In this document: positions 33,252 to 40,264 of the stretch, in pieces
How positions within the stretch are numbered: the stretch's first letter is position 1
Layout: every line of letters begins with the position of its first letter
The notes under the pieces: model-generated
Told to the model about the DNA's origin: nothing
The model's database searches: none
The model's input: the letters and a program-made list of their open reading frames with translations, nothing else
Source of the DNA: Candidatus Bathyarchaeota archaeon
GTDB lineage: Archaea > Thermoproteota > Bathyarchaeia > TCS64
NCBI GenBank assembly: GCA_002726865.1
Contig: PBSW01000021.1
Span: 1-40,264, forward strand
Length of the DNA stretch: 40,264 nt
Reading direction: 5' to 3'
Position numbers and translations under genes: made by a program

Positions 33252-33696
33252 TTAGAGTCTTTCCAGGATCTTCCTAGCGATAGCCGCAGTAGATATAGTG
33301 GAAATGACCCGAATCCATCCGCCGTTCCCGATCCAAAAGGGGATTTTAAAGGATAGGACATCAACGGCGACTACTTTGAGAAGCCCCCACGAGAAACGTG
33401 ACCGGAAAGACCAAAACTCCCATAAATTGCAGATTGAAACGGGGCATCATCTTCATGTCACATCATATACAGGAAGGTCTAGGAATAGATATCCACGCCT
33501 CACGGTTACCAGTTTATCTTAAGGTTTTCCAAATTTTAACAACCATTCTAAGGAGAGTAGGTTTTAATTAAATGTTTGAGAAATAAGTCTAGACGTTTTA
33601 ATTGATCTCAATAAACGTTAACAAAAAGAAATCAGAAAGATTCGGGAAGATACAAAACCATAGGGTTCCATACCATATTAAAAAAGGATGAAATCA
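33252..33696 (-). other. intergenic region with a possible start-less reading frame
   Basis: A minus-strand frame ending with TAA 33254-33252, directly adjacent to the next ATG, reads VVAVDVLSFKIPFWIGNGGW and ISTISTAAIARKILERL. It has no ATG, GTG or TTG start. Another frame beginning MMPRFNLQFMGVLVFPVTFL could join it by a frameshift, giving a small membrane protein of about 65 residues. The remainder (33460-33696) is AT-rich with no gene seen. Confidence 0.3.
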
Positions 33697-34002
33697 TCAG
33701 CTTGACTGATCTTTTGTTCCACTCTGGGTGCTATCATATTCTGCTCTCTCGATCTCCAGAGGGCTCTCGAGAGGTATTGGCGGAGGAGTAGTCGCCATTG
33801 TATAACCTATCCAAGCGACGACCAGCAGCAAAAGATAGACTGCGAGGATCACCGGAAAGCGGAATGCCCATTCACTCATCTCAGGTGTTATTAGGTTTGT
33901 CACTGCAGGCCCCAGCATGGGAGCAAAAGCCCATACGAAGTACCCCACCATAATGATGATGCTTAAACCCATGATAAATTGGCCGAGTGATTTATCATTC
34001 AT
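33697..34002 (-). CDS. conserved two-helix membrane protein
   Basis: 101 residues. Helix 1 is FIMGLSIIIMVGYFVWAFAPML, helix 2 is FPVILAVYLLLLVVAWIGYTM, directly followed by ATTPPPIPLE and a polar acidic tail. The WIGYTMATTPPPxPxE end is a pattern I associate with a small uncharacterised membrane protein of TACK archaea. Function unknown. Its ATG lies about 100 bp from the stop of the upstream zinc-ribbon gene on the same strand. Confidence 0.68.
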   Translation of the reverse strand: MNDKSLGQFIMGLSIIIMVGYFVWAFAPMLGPAVTNLITPEMSEWAFRFPVILAVYLLLLVVAWIGYTMATTPPPIPLESPLEIERAEYDSTQSGTKDQSS

Positions 34003-34100
34003 CAGATAACACTCATGAAAGCAGCTTCTAGGATATTTTAGTATTGCTTAACCAGTTATTTGTTTTGAATAGAATCGCGTGTGTAATTCTCCTAATGACG

Positions 34101-35018
34101 CTAGAGACTGGAGACTAAGTCCCTTTTTAGAGACTCAAACTCATCCAGAGTGATCTCTCCAACCTTGTACCTGACTTCAAGCGTATCGAGTTCGTTCCGT
34201 ATATCCTGCCCACCTTGCGTCCCAATCATGGATGAAAAGTAGCTTTGGATCTCCCCAATCTCTTCCTCCAATCTTCCCCCAAGTTCAGTGCTAAGCTTTC
34301 CCTCGGTTACGAGACTATGAATCTCATACATAAGGGTCCTTGCCGACTGTTCATAATCTAACATCTCCCTGGGTAACCAGCCCCCGTGTATAGCTTCTTC
34401 TCCGCCCTGCTGTTTCGAAAAACGGGAGGCCTCAAATTCCAGGCTCTCGATATCAGCCCGTATACTAGGTGTCCTTATCAACAAGTCGCTCTCGGAAATC
34501 TCTCCGATAGCAACCCTAACCCTGAGCTCCTCCAACTTTAGTTTAGCGTTCTCTAGTTCGACTCTCTTATCTTTGTAGCTGGTCTCCCTTGCTCCTAGGG
34601 TCTCCGCAATCATTTTTTGGATCCGTACAACCTCCTTTCCATAATCATCCCAGATGTTGGTGAACACTTGGGTCGACGTTCCCTGCTCGCTGAGGATGGT
34701 GCAGAGCTTGATCCTCCAGATTTGATAATTCAAAAGCTCCCTTCTCGCCTGCGCGATCTGGTCATCTAAAGTGAGGCCCATCGCGAGGGCCGTCGGAAAC
34801 GGAGACATGATGGTTTCACCAGGAAGTTCGGAAAAATTGAGTGACTCAGATTCAATGCTTTTCATGGTCTCTTGGGATTCTAAGGTTAAACGCTCTTCCT
34901 CAGAAGCTTGGATTCTTTTTCCCCTATCCTTGCGGAGGTTATAGCCGCAATAGATACAGAACTGGTATTTTGGGGTCTGCTTCCCACAACTGCTACAGAG
35001 GGTAAATTCCTCGTTCAT
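34101..35018 (-). CDS. zinc-ribbon / SHOCT-like coiled-coil protein
   Basis: 305 residues, soluble. Residues 8-24 form a zinc ribbon (CSSCGKQTPKYQFCIYCG). A long charged helical middle follows, with repeated short motifs LRVRVAIGEISESDL (about 174-188) and, at the C-terminus, LEVRYKVGEITLDEFESLKR. The last matches SHOCT domains, short C-terminal oligomerisation modules. The architecture is widespread in archaea but of unknown function. It may sense or tether nucleic acid or membrane partners. Confidence 0.7.
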   Translation of the reverse strand: MNEEFTLCSSCGKQTPKYQFCIYCGYNLRKDRGKRIQASEEERLTLESQETMKSIESESLNFSELPGETIMSPFPTALAMGLTLDDQIAQARRELLNYQIWRIKLCTILSEQGTSTQVFTNIWDDYGKEVVRIQKMIAETLGARETSYKDKRVELENAKLKLEELRVRVAIGEISESDLLIRTPSIRADIESLEFEASRFSKQQGGEEAIHGGWLPREMLDYEQSARTLMYEIHSLVTEGKLSTELGGRLEEEIGEIQSYFSSMIGTQGGQDIRNELDTLEVRYKVGEITLDEFESLKRDLVSSL

Positions 35019-35215
35019 CCTAATGCGCCTTTAGTACGGACTGAGATGAATGACGGACTCTGTCTAGATAATTGTTTTGGATTAGAGAACACGATCCAAA
35101 TGAAACAAATGATCCGATTCCGCGTAAACACTGGAAAAAAAAGTGATGATGAAAATATTATTCCATTAAGAATCTTTATGGGTAAATCTTACGTTTATTC
35201 TTAATTTGAGCCATA

Positions 35216-35231
35216 GATATATTTAAAAAGA
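35216..35231 (+). promoter_or_regulatory. TATA box of the SAM synthetase operon
   Basis: ATATATTTAAAAAGATA (35216-35232) fits an archaeal BRE/TATA promoter, about 55-60 bp before the GTG start. This leaves a short leader containing a GAGGAATAATAGAG stretch, with no recognisable SAM riboswitch. Confidence 0.5.
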
Positions 35232-35284
35232 TACATGCATTACTTTCGATGATTCCCTGAGGAATAATAGAGTTAGGTTGGTAT

Positions 35285-36496
35285 GTGAATTTGAATAAAT
35301 TTCTAGTAAAAGAGTTGAAGCAGCTTGCCCTTGATGCCAATCCCTTAGAAGTCTGTGAGAGAAAGGGACTCGGTCACCCTGACACGATATGTGACTCAGT
35401 TATGAATCAGGTCTCCATCGAGCTCTCTAAGGAATACCTGAAAAGATTTGGGACCATTCTCCACCATAACCTGGACAAGGGGTTGATTGGTGCGGGAGGC
35501 TCAGAGGTCGCCTATAATGGAGGTGAGATGACCAAAGAGATCCTCATGGTATATGGGGACCGGGCGACTTTTGATGTGGGGGATGAACACGTGCCGGTCA
35601 AAGAGATCGCAGTTGAGAGTACGGAAAAATGGTTCAAGGAGAAGCTCCGATTTATAGAACCCGAGCACTTGAAGCACCAGAGCTTCATCAAACCAGGAGC
35701 GGCATCCCTCCAAGACATATTCAAGAGGAAGGGTAGATACCTCGGCGCGAACGATACCTCGGCAGCCGTAGGCTTTGCACCCTTGAGTAGGACTGAGAAA
35801 CTAATTCTAGATCTTGAGGGTTACCTTAACACCCCGGGGTTCAAGAAACAGTACCCAGAGTCTGGGGAGGACATCAAGATTATGGGCTTCAGGGACGGAA
35901 ACAACCTGAATCTTACCGTCGCGATGGCCTTTGTCGACCGTTTCATTAAGAGCGAGACCGACTACTTTAGGAAGAAATCGGAGATCTACGATGCAATCAA
36001 CGGCTTCATAGACTCTAAGTATGGTTTCAACGAAGTGAACATTGGGTTAAATGTCCTTGACCGAAAAGGACGGGGCATTAACGGCCTCTATCTCACAGTA
36101 CTTGGGAGCTCTATCGATACAGGGGACTCGGGTCAGGTGGGAAGAGGAAATAACGTTATCGGAGTCATACCTTTGAATAGGCCAATGGCGTCCGAGGCCG
36201 CAGCCGGGAAGAATCCGGTAAGCCACGTTGGCAAGATCTATAACCTCCTCAGTTATAGGATCGCGAACAGGGTGGCGGATAACGTCCCTGGAGTCAAGGA
36301 GGTCTATGTCTGGCTTGTGAGCGCCATAGGACAATCCATCGACATGCCAGCGGTCTGCTCAGCCCAAGTGGTACTTGGAGAGGGGTTCACCGTGGGTGAT
36401 GTCACCCCAGGGATCGAGGAGATTATGGCCTATGAGCTCGAGCACCTCGACCAGTTCTGCAATGACCTCGCCACGGGTAAGATAAACATCTGTTGA
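35285..36496 (+). CDS. archaeal-type S-adenosylmethionine synthetase
   Basis: 403 residues, GTG start. It belongs to the archaeal MAT family (COG1812), which makes SAM from methionine and ATP and is divergent from bacterial MetK. Typical blocks are ERKGLGHPDTICDSVMNQVS, HHNLDKGLIGAGGSEVAYNG, IKPGAASLQDIFKR, LGANDTSAAVGFAPLSRTE, TGDSGQVGRGNNVIGVIPLN and the SEAAAGKNPVSHVGKIYN end block. Length agrees with the family. The MetE-like gene starts 6 bp after it, so methionine synthesis and activation are joined in one operon. Confidence 0.95.
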   Translation: MNLNKFLVKELKQLALDANPLEVCERKGLGHPDTICDSVMNQVSIELSKEYLKRFGTILHHNLDKGLIGAGGSEVAYNGGEMTKEILMVYGDRATFDVGDEHVPVKEIAVESTEKWFKEKLRFIEPEHLKHQSFIKPGAASLQDIFKRKGRYLGANDTSAAVGFAPLSRTEKLILDLEGYLNTPGFKKQYPESGEDIKIMGFRDGNNLNLTVAMAFVDRFIKSETDYFRKKSEIYDAINGFIDSKYGFNEVNIGLNVLDRKGRGINGLYLTVLGSSIDTGDSGQVGRGNNVIGVIPLNRPMASEAAAGKNPVSHVGKIYNLLSYRIANRVADNVPGVKEVYVWLVSAIGQSIDMPAVCSAQVVLGEGFTVGDVTPGIEEIMAYELEHLDQFCNDLATGKINIC

Positions 36497-36502
36497 GTCT
36501 CT

Positions 36503-37609
36503 ATGGTTCTATCGTATGATGTCGGCAGCCTCCCCCTCAGGGTGAATAAGTCCATTATCTGTGAGGGGGCCAGGAGGTCCGGGTCGCTCCTCTCCCTGGT
36601 CGGCAGTTCGGATGCCGTCGATGTCTTTGAACGGGAGGTTGTCGGAGGCTTCGTGGACAAAGTGAATACGGGGATAGACGTCCCAAACTTCCCACAGTTC
36701 CGCGATATGAACGAGATGTACTTCGAGCTCATTAGGGGCATCGAGAAGGCCCCTGATGGCTACATGGCCTTCGATAGTCCCTCAGCGAAACCAAACATGC
36801 CTGTCCCCGAGATCGAGGTGATAAGGAAGAACGCCTCGATGATACGAGACCTAACGGGGCTAGAAAGGGTGCGCCTTAAGGTATGCGTGACGGGGCCCTA
36901 CACACTGGCATCCTTTTTCCCAGTCAAGAACGCAAGGCTATTCGAGGATCTGGGGGGAGCCCTTGCGGACATCGTCTCCCAGTCCCTTTTTAATGGCAGG
37001 AACGGCGAGGTATCCATTGTATGTATAGATGAGCCTGTCCTCGGATTCCTTAATGATCCTCTGCTGGACTATGGGTCAGACGGTAGAGAATCCCTCATAA
37101 AAGCATGGGACAAGATCTGCCGAGCCGTGATCTCCAAGGGAGCAGAGACAAGCATGCACCTCCATGACACCTCTGACGACATCTTCTGGGATGTTGATAG
37201 TCTCCAGTTGGCAGAGTCCCATGTAGGGGATCCGTTATATACCCTCGACTCAACAAAGAGGCGCCTCCAAGAGACCGGGAAGCGGCTCAAGGCGAGCATA
37301 GCGATGACCCTCTTTGACGATCTCATCGAGGCCCGCCTCAAAGCTGAGGGGATCACGGGGAAAATTCAACAAAAGGTCGGCGATGTGTGGACCGAGATAC
37401 GACATGAGAGGATCGACCCGACTATTTTCATCGAGGAGACCGGGTTGATGGCTAAGAGGCTCGATGTCATGGTCGAAGCGTTTGGCCCCGAAAACGTGCC
37501 CTACGCTGGACCCGAGTGCGGCATGGGAGGCTGGCATGCATATAAGCACGCTATGGAAGGGCTCCGAAGGATCTCGGATGCAGTTGCCAAGCACTCGAAA
37601 CAAGGCTGA
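36503..37609 (+). CDS. MetE C-terminal-like (folate-independent type) methionine synthase
   Basis: 368 residues in the cobalamin-independent methionine synthase family (COG0620), the size of the catalytic barrel only, as in archaeal core enzymes. YDVGSLPLR at the start, DVPNFPQFRDMNEMYFELIR, the VCVTGPYTLASFF strand, IDEPVLGF and the C-terminal AGPECGMGGW with the conserved zinc Cys support this. The usual zinc motif HxC appears as SMHLHDTSDD, so the second ligand would be His or lies elsewhere. Core enzymes are thought to take methyl groups from corrinoid proteins or methylcobalamin, not folate. The ECF/DUF4430 cassette could supply cobalamin (inference). Confidence 0.85.
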   Translation: MVLSYDVGSLPLRVNKSIICEGARRSGSLLSLVGSSDAVDVFEREVVGGFVDKVNTGIDVPNFPQFRDMNEMYFELIRGIEKAPDGYMAFDSPSAKPNMPVPEIEVIRKNASMIRDLTGLERVRLKVCVTGPYTLASFFPVKNARLFEDLGGALADIVSQSLFNGRNGEVSIVCIDEPVLGFLNDPLLDYGSDGRESLIKAWDKICRAVISKGAETSMHLHDTSDDIFWDVDSLQLAESHVGDPLYTLDSTKRRLQETGKRLKASIAMTLFDDLIEARLKAEGITGKIQQKVGDVWTEIRHERIDPTIFIEETGLMAKRLDVMVEAFGPENVPYAGPECGMGGWHAYKHAMEGLRRISDAVAKHSKQG

Positions 37610-37641
37610 GATTAGAAGAGCGGCTCAACTGCCTCACTGAA

Positions 37642-38262
37642 TCATTCTCCGTTCGCTACTTTCGTCACAAGATCGACGATTCCATCGAGCTTTACATTTG
37701 CATCCCCTACTGCTACACCATGTCCCGCTTTTTGGAGGAGCTACATGTCCACCTCTCTATCGCCAATCGTGACGATCTCGAATGTCTCAATTACCATCAT
37801 CTCCGCGGTTTCCTAGAGATCCTTCCTGTTATAGACAGCTATCTCAAGGACGTGATAGTAGAAGCTGCTATCACTGAAACTTGATATGGGAACTCTTAGA
37901 GGCCCCTGAGTACGTCTTCCCTATCGGTTGTCTGGTAGATCGTGAGATACATCATGTTGTATCTGTTGGTCTATTCTTCAAGCACCTTATGGCCAAAATC
38001 CAATTAAGTCGATGATACACCTCTCGGCAATCTTCGTTATCCTTAAAGAACTGCTTTCTTGGTTTAAAGCTACGTGGTCCCTGTTCTATCAGATGATGCC
38101 CTCGCTTGTCCCTAAGAACTCCTAAGGAGGTTGAGGGTAGGTTCGAGAAAATGTGAGAATGACTGAGATCCCTCTGGCTTCGAGGTACCGGATGGCCTAG
38201 ATCGCCCCAGTGGAGATTTGGTGGGCTTTGGTGGTGGGAGTACCGTAGATATCGGTGATCAT
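37642..38262 (-). pseudogene. decayed archaeal phosphoglycolate phosphatase (HAD family)
   Basis: Translation from ATG 38262 gives MITDIYGTPTTKA, equal to the HAD start DxDGTxT with key Asp lost. After a stop it continues AIRYLEARGISVILTFSR, then EFLGTSEGII with two stops where the family has IAENG. After frame changes it reads FYYHVLEIAVYN, then IVTIGDREVDM, a stop, and KAGHGVAVGDANVKLDGIVD, the HAD GDxxxDxxM...A...VAVGNA...K motif, ending VTKVANGE and TGA at 37642-37644. Length (about 207 codons) and order fit the archaeal phosphoglycolate phosphatase family. At least five in-frame stops and frameshifts show the gene is dead. The remaining gap bases show no gene. Confidence 0.75.
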
Positions 38263-38311
38263 CTCCTCGAACTTAATCTAGGAGATGGTTTTGGATTCTC
38301 CTCAGGGATAT

Positions 38312-38956
38312 TTATTGGCTTTGAGAGCTAGGGTAAGAGCAGAGTTTGCTAAGGAAGCATTCAGTGCACCGGGGGTTGCTGTTTCGACAGAATTCTTTCC
38401 CGTGCCTCACGAATGCGTGATCCGCGAATCTATATGAGTCGGGGGGCATAAGACTCTCCAAGGACTCCTTCACACACTTAGGACCCCCATCGTCCGGAGC
38501 GAGACCCAGCCTCCTCGCAACCCTCGAGACGTGGACATCGATAGCTATTACCGGTTTCCCAAAGGCGTAGCTGAGAACGATGTCTGCCGTCTTCGGCCCC
38601 ACGCCGGGGAGTCCTATAAGCGTGTCTCTGTCATTGGGGACCATTCCACCGTAATCGTCTACGAGAACATGGCTGATAGCGATGATGTTTCTGGCCTTTT
38701 GGTTGTAGAAACCCGAGCAGTGGATTAAATCCTTAAGCTTCGCATGGTCCATGTCCAGGAGGTCCAACGGACCATCAATCTCTGAGAAGAGGTTACGCGA
38801 TGCCCTGCTCGAGTTCTCGTCCCGGGTCCGGTGGGACAGGACGCAGTTGATGAGGGTCCTATAAGGGTCTAGTAGCCTCTCGGGTCCCACGTCAAGGTCT
38901 CCATAATGCTCCCTCATGAGGTTTGAAATAGCCGTCATGCTCTCTTGTTTTTCCAT
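38312..38956 (-). CDS. nth: endonuclease III-like DNA glycosylase/AP lyase
   Basis: 214 residues of the HhH-GPD superfamily. The helix-hairpin-helix LPGVGPKTADIVLSYAFG includes the lysine expected for beta-lyase activity, and AIDVHVSRVARRLGL has the catalytic Asp. The [4Fe-4S] cluster C-x6-C-x2-C-x5-C is complete as CRNSNPRCTECFLSKLC at the C-terminus. It removes oxidised pyrimidines. Its ATG overlaps the stop of the asparagine synthetase gene by one base, so the two are cotranscribed. Confidence 0.93.
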   Translation of the reverse strand: MEKQESMTAISNLMREHYGDLDVGPERLLDPYRTLINCVLSHRTRDENSSRASRNLFSEIDGPLDLLDMDHAKLKDLIHCSGFYNQKARNIIAISHVLVDDYGGMVPNDRDTLIGLPGVGPKTADIVLSYAFGKPVIAIDVHVSRVARRLGLAPDDGGPKCVKESLESLMPPDSYRFADHAFVRHGKEFCRNSNPRCTECFLSKLCSYPSSQSQ

Positions 38957-40264
38957 CAGATCAGTCTCCGCATATTTTTGTCTCTCAGGTTCTGAAACCT
39001 CTCAGAAATGTAATCTCTCGTGGTCTTGCCCTCCCTCTTTGCAAGCATCTTCAGCGCACGGTTCACTCCGGTTGAGTACTGAATGGCCTTCTTGGGTCTC
39101 CCGGCTATCTCTTCCGATAACTTAAGGAGTCTTGCGAGGCTTCTCAATACGATTTTTCTCGGCGACCTTGGTCCCCCTGAGAGCTTGAGATTCGGGGGGA
39201 TCGAGAGTCCCCACCGGACAAGGGTTTGGTCCGAGAAGGGAAGCCTGAGCTCCAGCCCTGCGTCCATGCATACCATGTGGTCTCTCTCGTAGTTGACCCT
39301 GTAGGACTCGGAGACATCCCGGAATATAGACGTGACAACGGCTTCACCGTGATCCGCGTACTCCTGCGCGTGTCTGTGATACCCTCCGAAGAGTTCGTCG
39401 CTCCCGTTCCCCGAGAAAAACACTTTAGATCCATACTCGGCAGCCGTTCTCACCGCCCAGTGGAGGGGGATAGCGATGGATGCCTTCATCGGGTTTGGAT
39501 CCTCGATGCTCCAGAGCACCCCGTCAAGGTCGTTCTCCGCGTCCTCAACCGTAAATGCCTCGAGCCTCAAGGGGAGACCGAGAGCCTCAGCAGCGATCTC
39601 TGCTATTTCGAACTCTCTGGAATTCTCTAGGCCAACGCAGATGAGATCGAGTTCGACTCCTGCCTTATCGAGGTAGTAGGCTAGAATGCTGCTGTCGATT
39701 CCCCCTGAGAATCCGAGGGATGCTTTAGCTAAGCCCCATGTCCTAGCTGCGACGGAGTCTGTCATGAGCTTATCTAGCTCCAGGGTAGCCTCGCTGAGAG
39801 TGATTGCCCTGAGAGGGGGTTGGGTTAAGACATATACAGACTCTATGGCGGTCCCCTCCTCAGTTATCCTTAACATTGAGCCCGGTTCGAGAGTATGTGC
39901 TTCAGCTCCAATAGACCACAACATTTTCATGCTCGAGGCCATCGCCGCGATATTCTCATTCTCCCCATAGTAAAGAGGGATTGTACCAACTGGGTCTCTG
40001 GCACCAAGGAGGGTTTGATTATATAGGGCTATTATTGCAAATGTCCCTTTTCCTCCAGTCACTAAGCGGGTGAGCCCTTCCACCGGGTCTTTGCCGAGTG
40101 CATCACCGGTTGAACTGGCGGTAGATTGACCCGTCCCTCTCAGGTTCCTGCCCTCGATAGAGAAGGAATATCCGTATTGGGTGAGAGGTTGTGGAGGGTC
40201 CTCCGGGTGGATCTTGGTGAGAGAGTGCCCGAGGGCAATGGGTGTTTCCGGTAGATCAGAGAGC
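38956..40264 (-). CDS. asnB: asparagine synthetase (glutamine-hydrolysing), partial at window edge
   Basis: The open frame continues through the right edge, so the start and the catalytic N-terminal Cys are outside. The visible part has the end of the class-II glutaminase domain (ALGHSLTKIHPE near the edge, FAIIALYNQTLLGARDPVG) and the synthetase domain with PP-loop SGGIDSSILAYYL, AIPLHWAVRTAAEYGSKVFF and SGNGSDELFGGYHRH, followed by LELRLPFSDQTLVRWGLSIP and KKAIQYSTGV. It makes asparagine from aspartate, glutamine and ATP. A GTG at 40083 is only an internal codon. It precedes nth with a one-base overlap. Confidence 0.93.
   Translation of the reverse strand, partial: LSDLPETPIALGHSLTKIHPEDPPQPLTQYGYSFSIEGRNLRGTGQSTASSTGDALGKDPVEGLTRLVTGGKGTFAIIALYNQTLLGARDPVGTIPLYYGENENIAAMASSMKMLWSIGAEAHTLEPGSMLRITEEGTAIESVYVLTQPPLRAITLSEATLELDKLMTDSVAARTWGLAKASLGFSGGIDSSILAYYLDKAGVELDLICVGLENSREFEIAEIAAEALGLPLRLEAFTVEDAENDLDGVLWSIEDPNPMKASIAIPLHWAVRTAAEYGSKVFFSGNGSDELFGGYHRHAQEYADHGEAVVTSIFRDVSESYRVNYERDHMVCMDAGLELRLPFSDQTLVRWGLSIPPNLKLSGGPRSPRKIVLRSLARLLKLSEEIAGRPKKAIQYSTGVNRALKMLAKREGKTTRDYISERFQNLRDKNMRRLI

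Noticed and set aside
33298..33522. 74-codon plus-strand ORF
   Set aside because: Composition is Arg/Thr/His-rich without any domain, and the opposite strand carries the more protein-like reading.
34908..35204. 98-codon plus-strand ORF near the zinc-ribbon gene
   Set aside because: Its first third is antisense to the zinc-ribbon gene and the remainder has no recognisable domain and overlaps the SAM synthetase promoter side.
35232..35284. SAM riboswitch before SAM synthetase
   Set aside because: The leader is only about 30 nt and lacks paired elements.
1..40264. tRNA, rRNA and CRISPR arrays
   Set aside because: I looked for T-loop-like GGTTCRANNCC, rRNA-like sequence and regularly spaced repeats in the gaps and saw none.

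Overview
This window is archaeal chromosomal DNA. The evidence is an eS26-type ribosomal protein, archaetidylinositol phosphate synthase (ether-lipid synthesis), the archaeal type of S-adenosylmethionine synthetase, an Nre DNA-repair protein with a PCNA-binding tail, a Trm5-family tRNA methyltransferase, PurS/PurL/PurQ as separate subunits, ThyX, and a two-helix membrane protein of a type I associate with TACK archaea. The gene set and the peptide-utilising character fit a Bathyarchaeia-like anaerobic heterotroph, but that placement is inference, not proof.

Layout. (1) 1-11,600 is visibly AT-rich and forms a peptide-utilisation block: a divergent oligopeptide-binding lipoprotein-like receptor with permuted domain order (cut by the left edge), a DUF6282 amidohydrolase-like enzyme, a 614-residue class-I glutamine-amidotransferase-like protein, the TldD/TldE metalloprotease pair, and a DppBCDF ABC transporter. 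(2) 11,650-13,590 changes to GC-richer DNA and carries an ECF-transporter S component, a DUF4430 (transcobalamin-like) membrane-anchored protein and a DUF4443 winged-helix regulator: a likely cobalamin-type uptake cassette. (3) 13,590-15,220 has no intact gene but holds decayed coding sequence, including a HicA-like remnant. (4) 15,221-22,818 is ribosomal protein eS26, archaetidylinositol phosphate synthase and convergent purine genes: purC-purF then purE on +, purS-purL-purQ on -. (5) 22,984-35,018 mixes housekeeping and less known genes: Nre, an M24-fold protein lacking usual metal ligands, a COG1340-type coiled-coil protein, an M48-like membrane protein without HExxH, Hsp20, a three-gene thymidylate synthase operon in which ThyX appears split into two complementary proteins, a Cys-rich small protein, a Trm5-like methyltransferase, small membrane proteins and a zinc-ribbon/SHOCT protein. 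(6) 35,285-40,264 holds SAM synthetase plus a MetE-like methionine synthase, a clearly decayed archaeal phosphoglycolate phosphatase, endonuclease III and asparagine synthetase (cut by the right edge).

How the genes work together. Peptides or modified peptides would be captured, imported and degraded by the left block. The purine, thymidylate, methionine and SAM genes supply one-carbon and nucleotide metabolism, with cobalamin uptake possibly feeding folate-independent methionine synthesis. Non-coding gaps repeatedly contain recognisable but stop-ridden coding sequence, so the genome seems to retain pseudogenes. The most unusual signals are the complementary ThyX pair, the peptide block as a whole, the permuted binding protein, and genes whose reading frame lacks a canonical start (purF, dppF).
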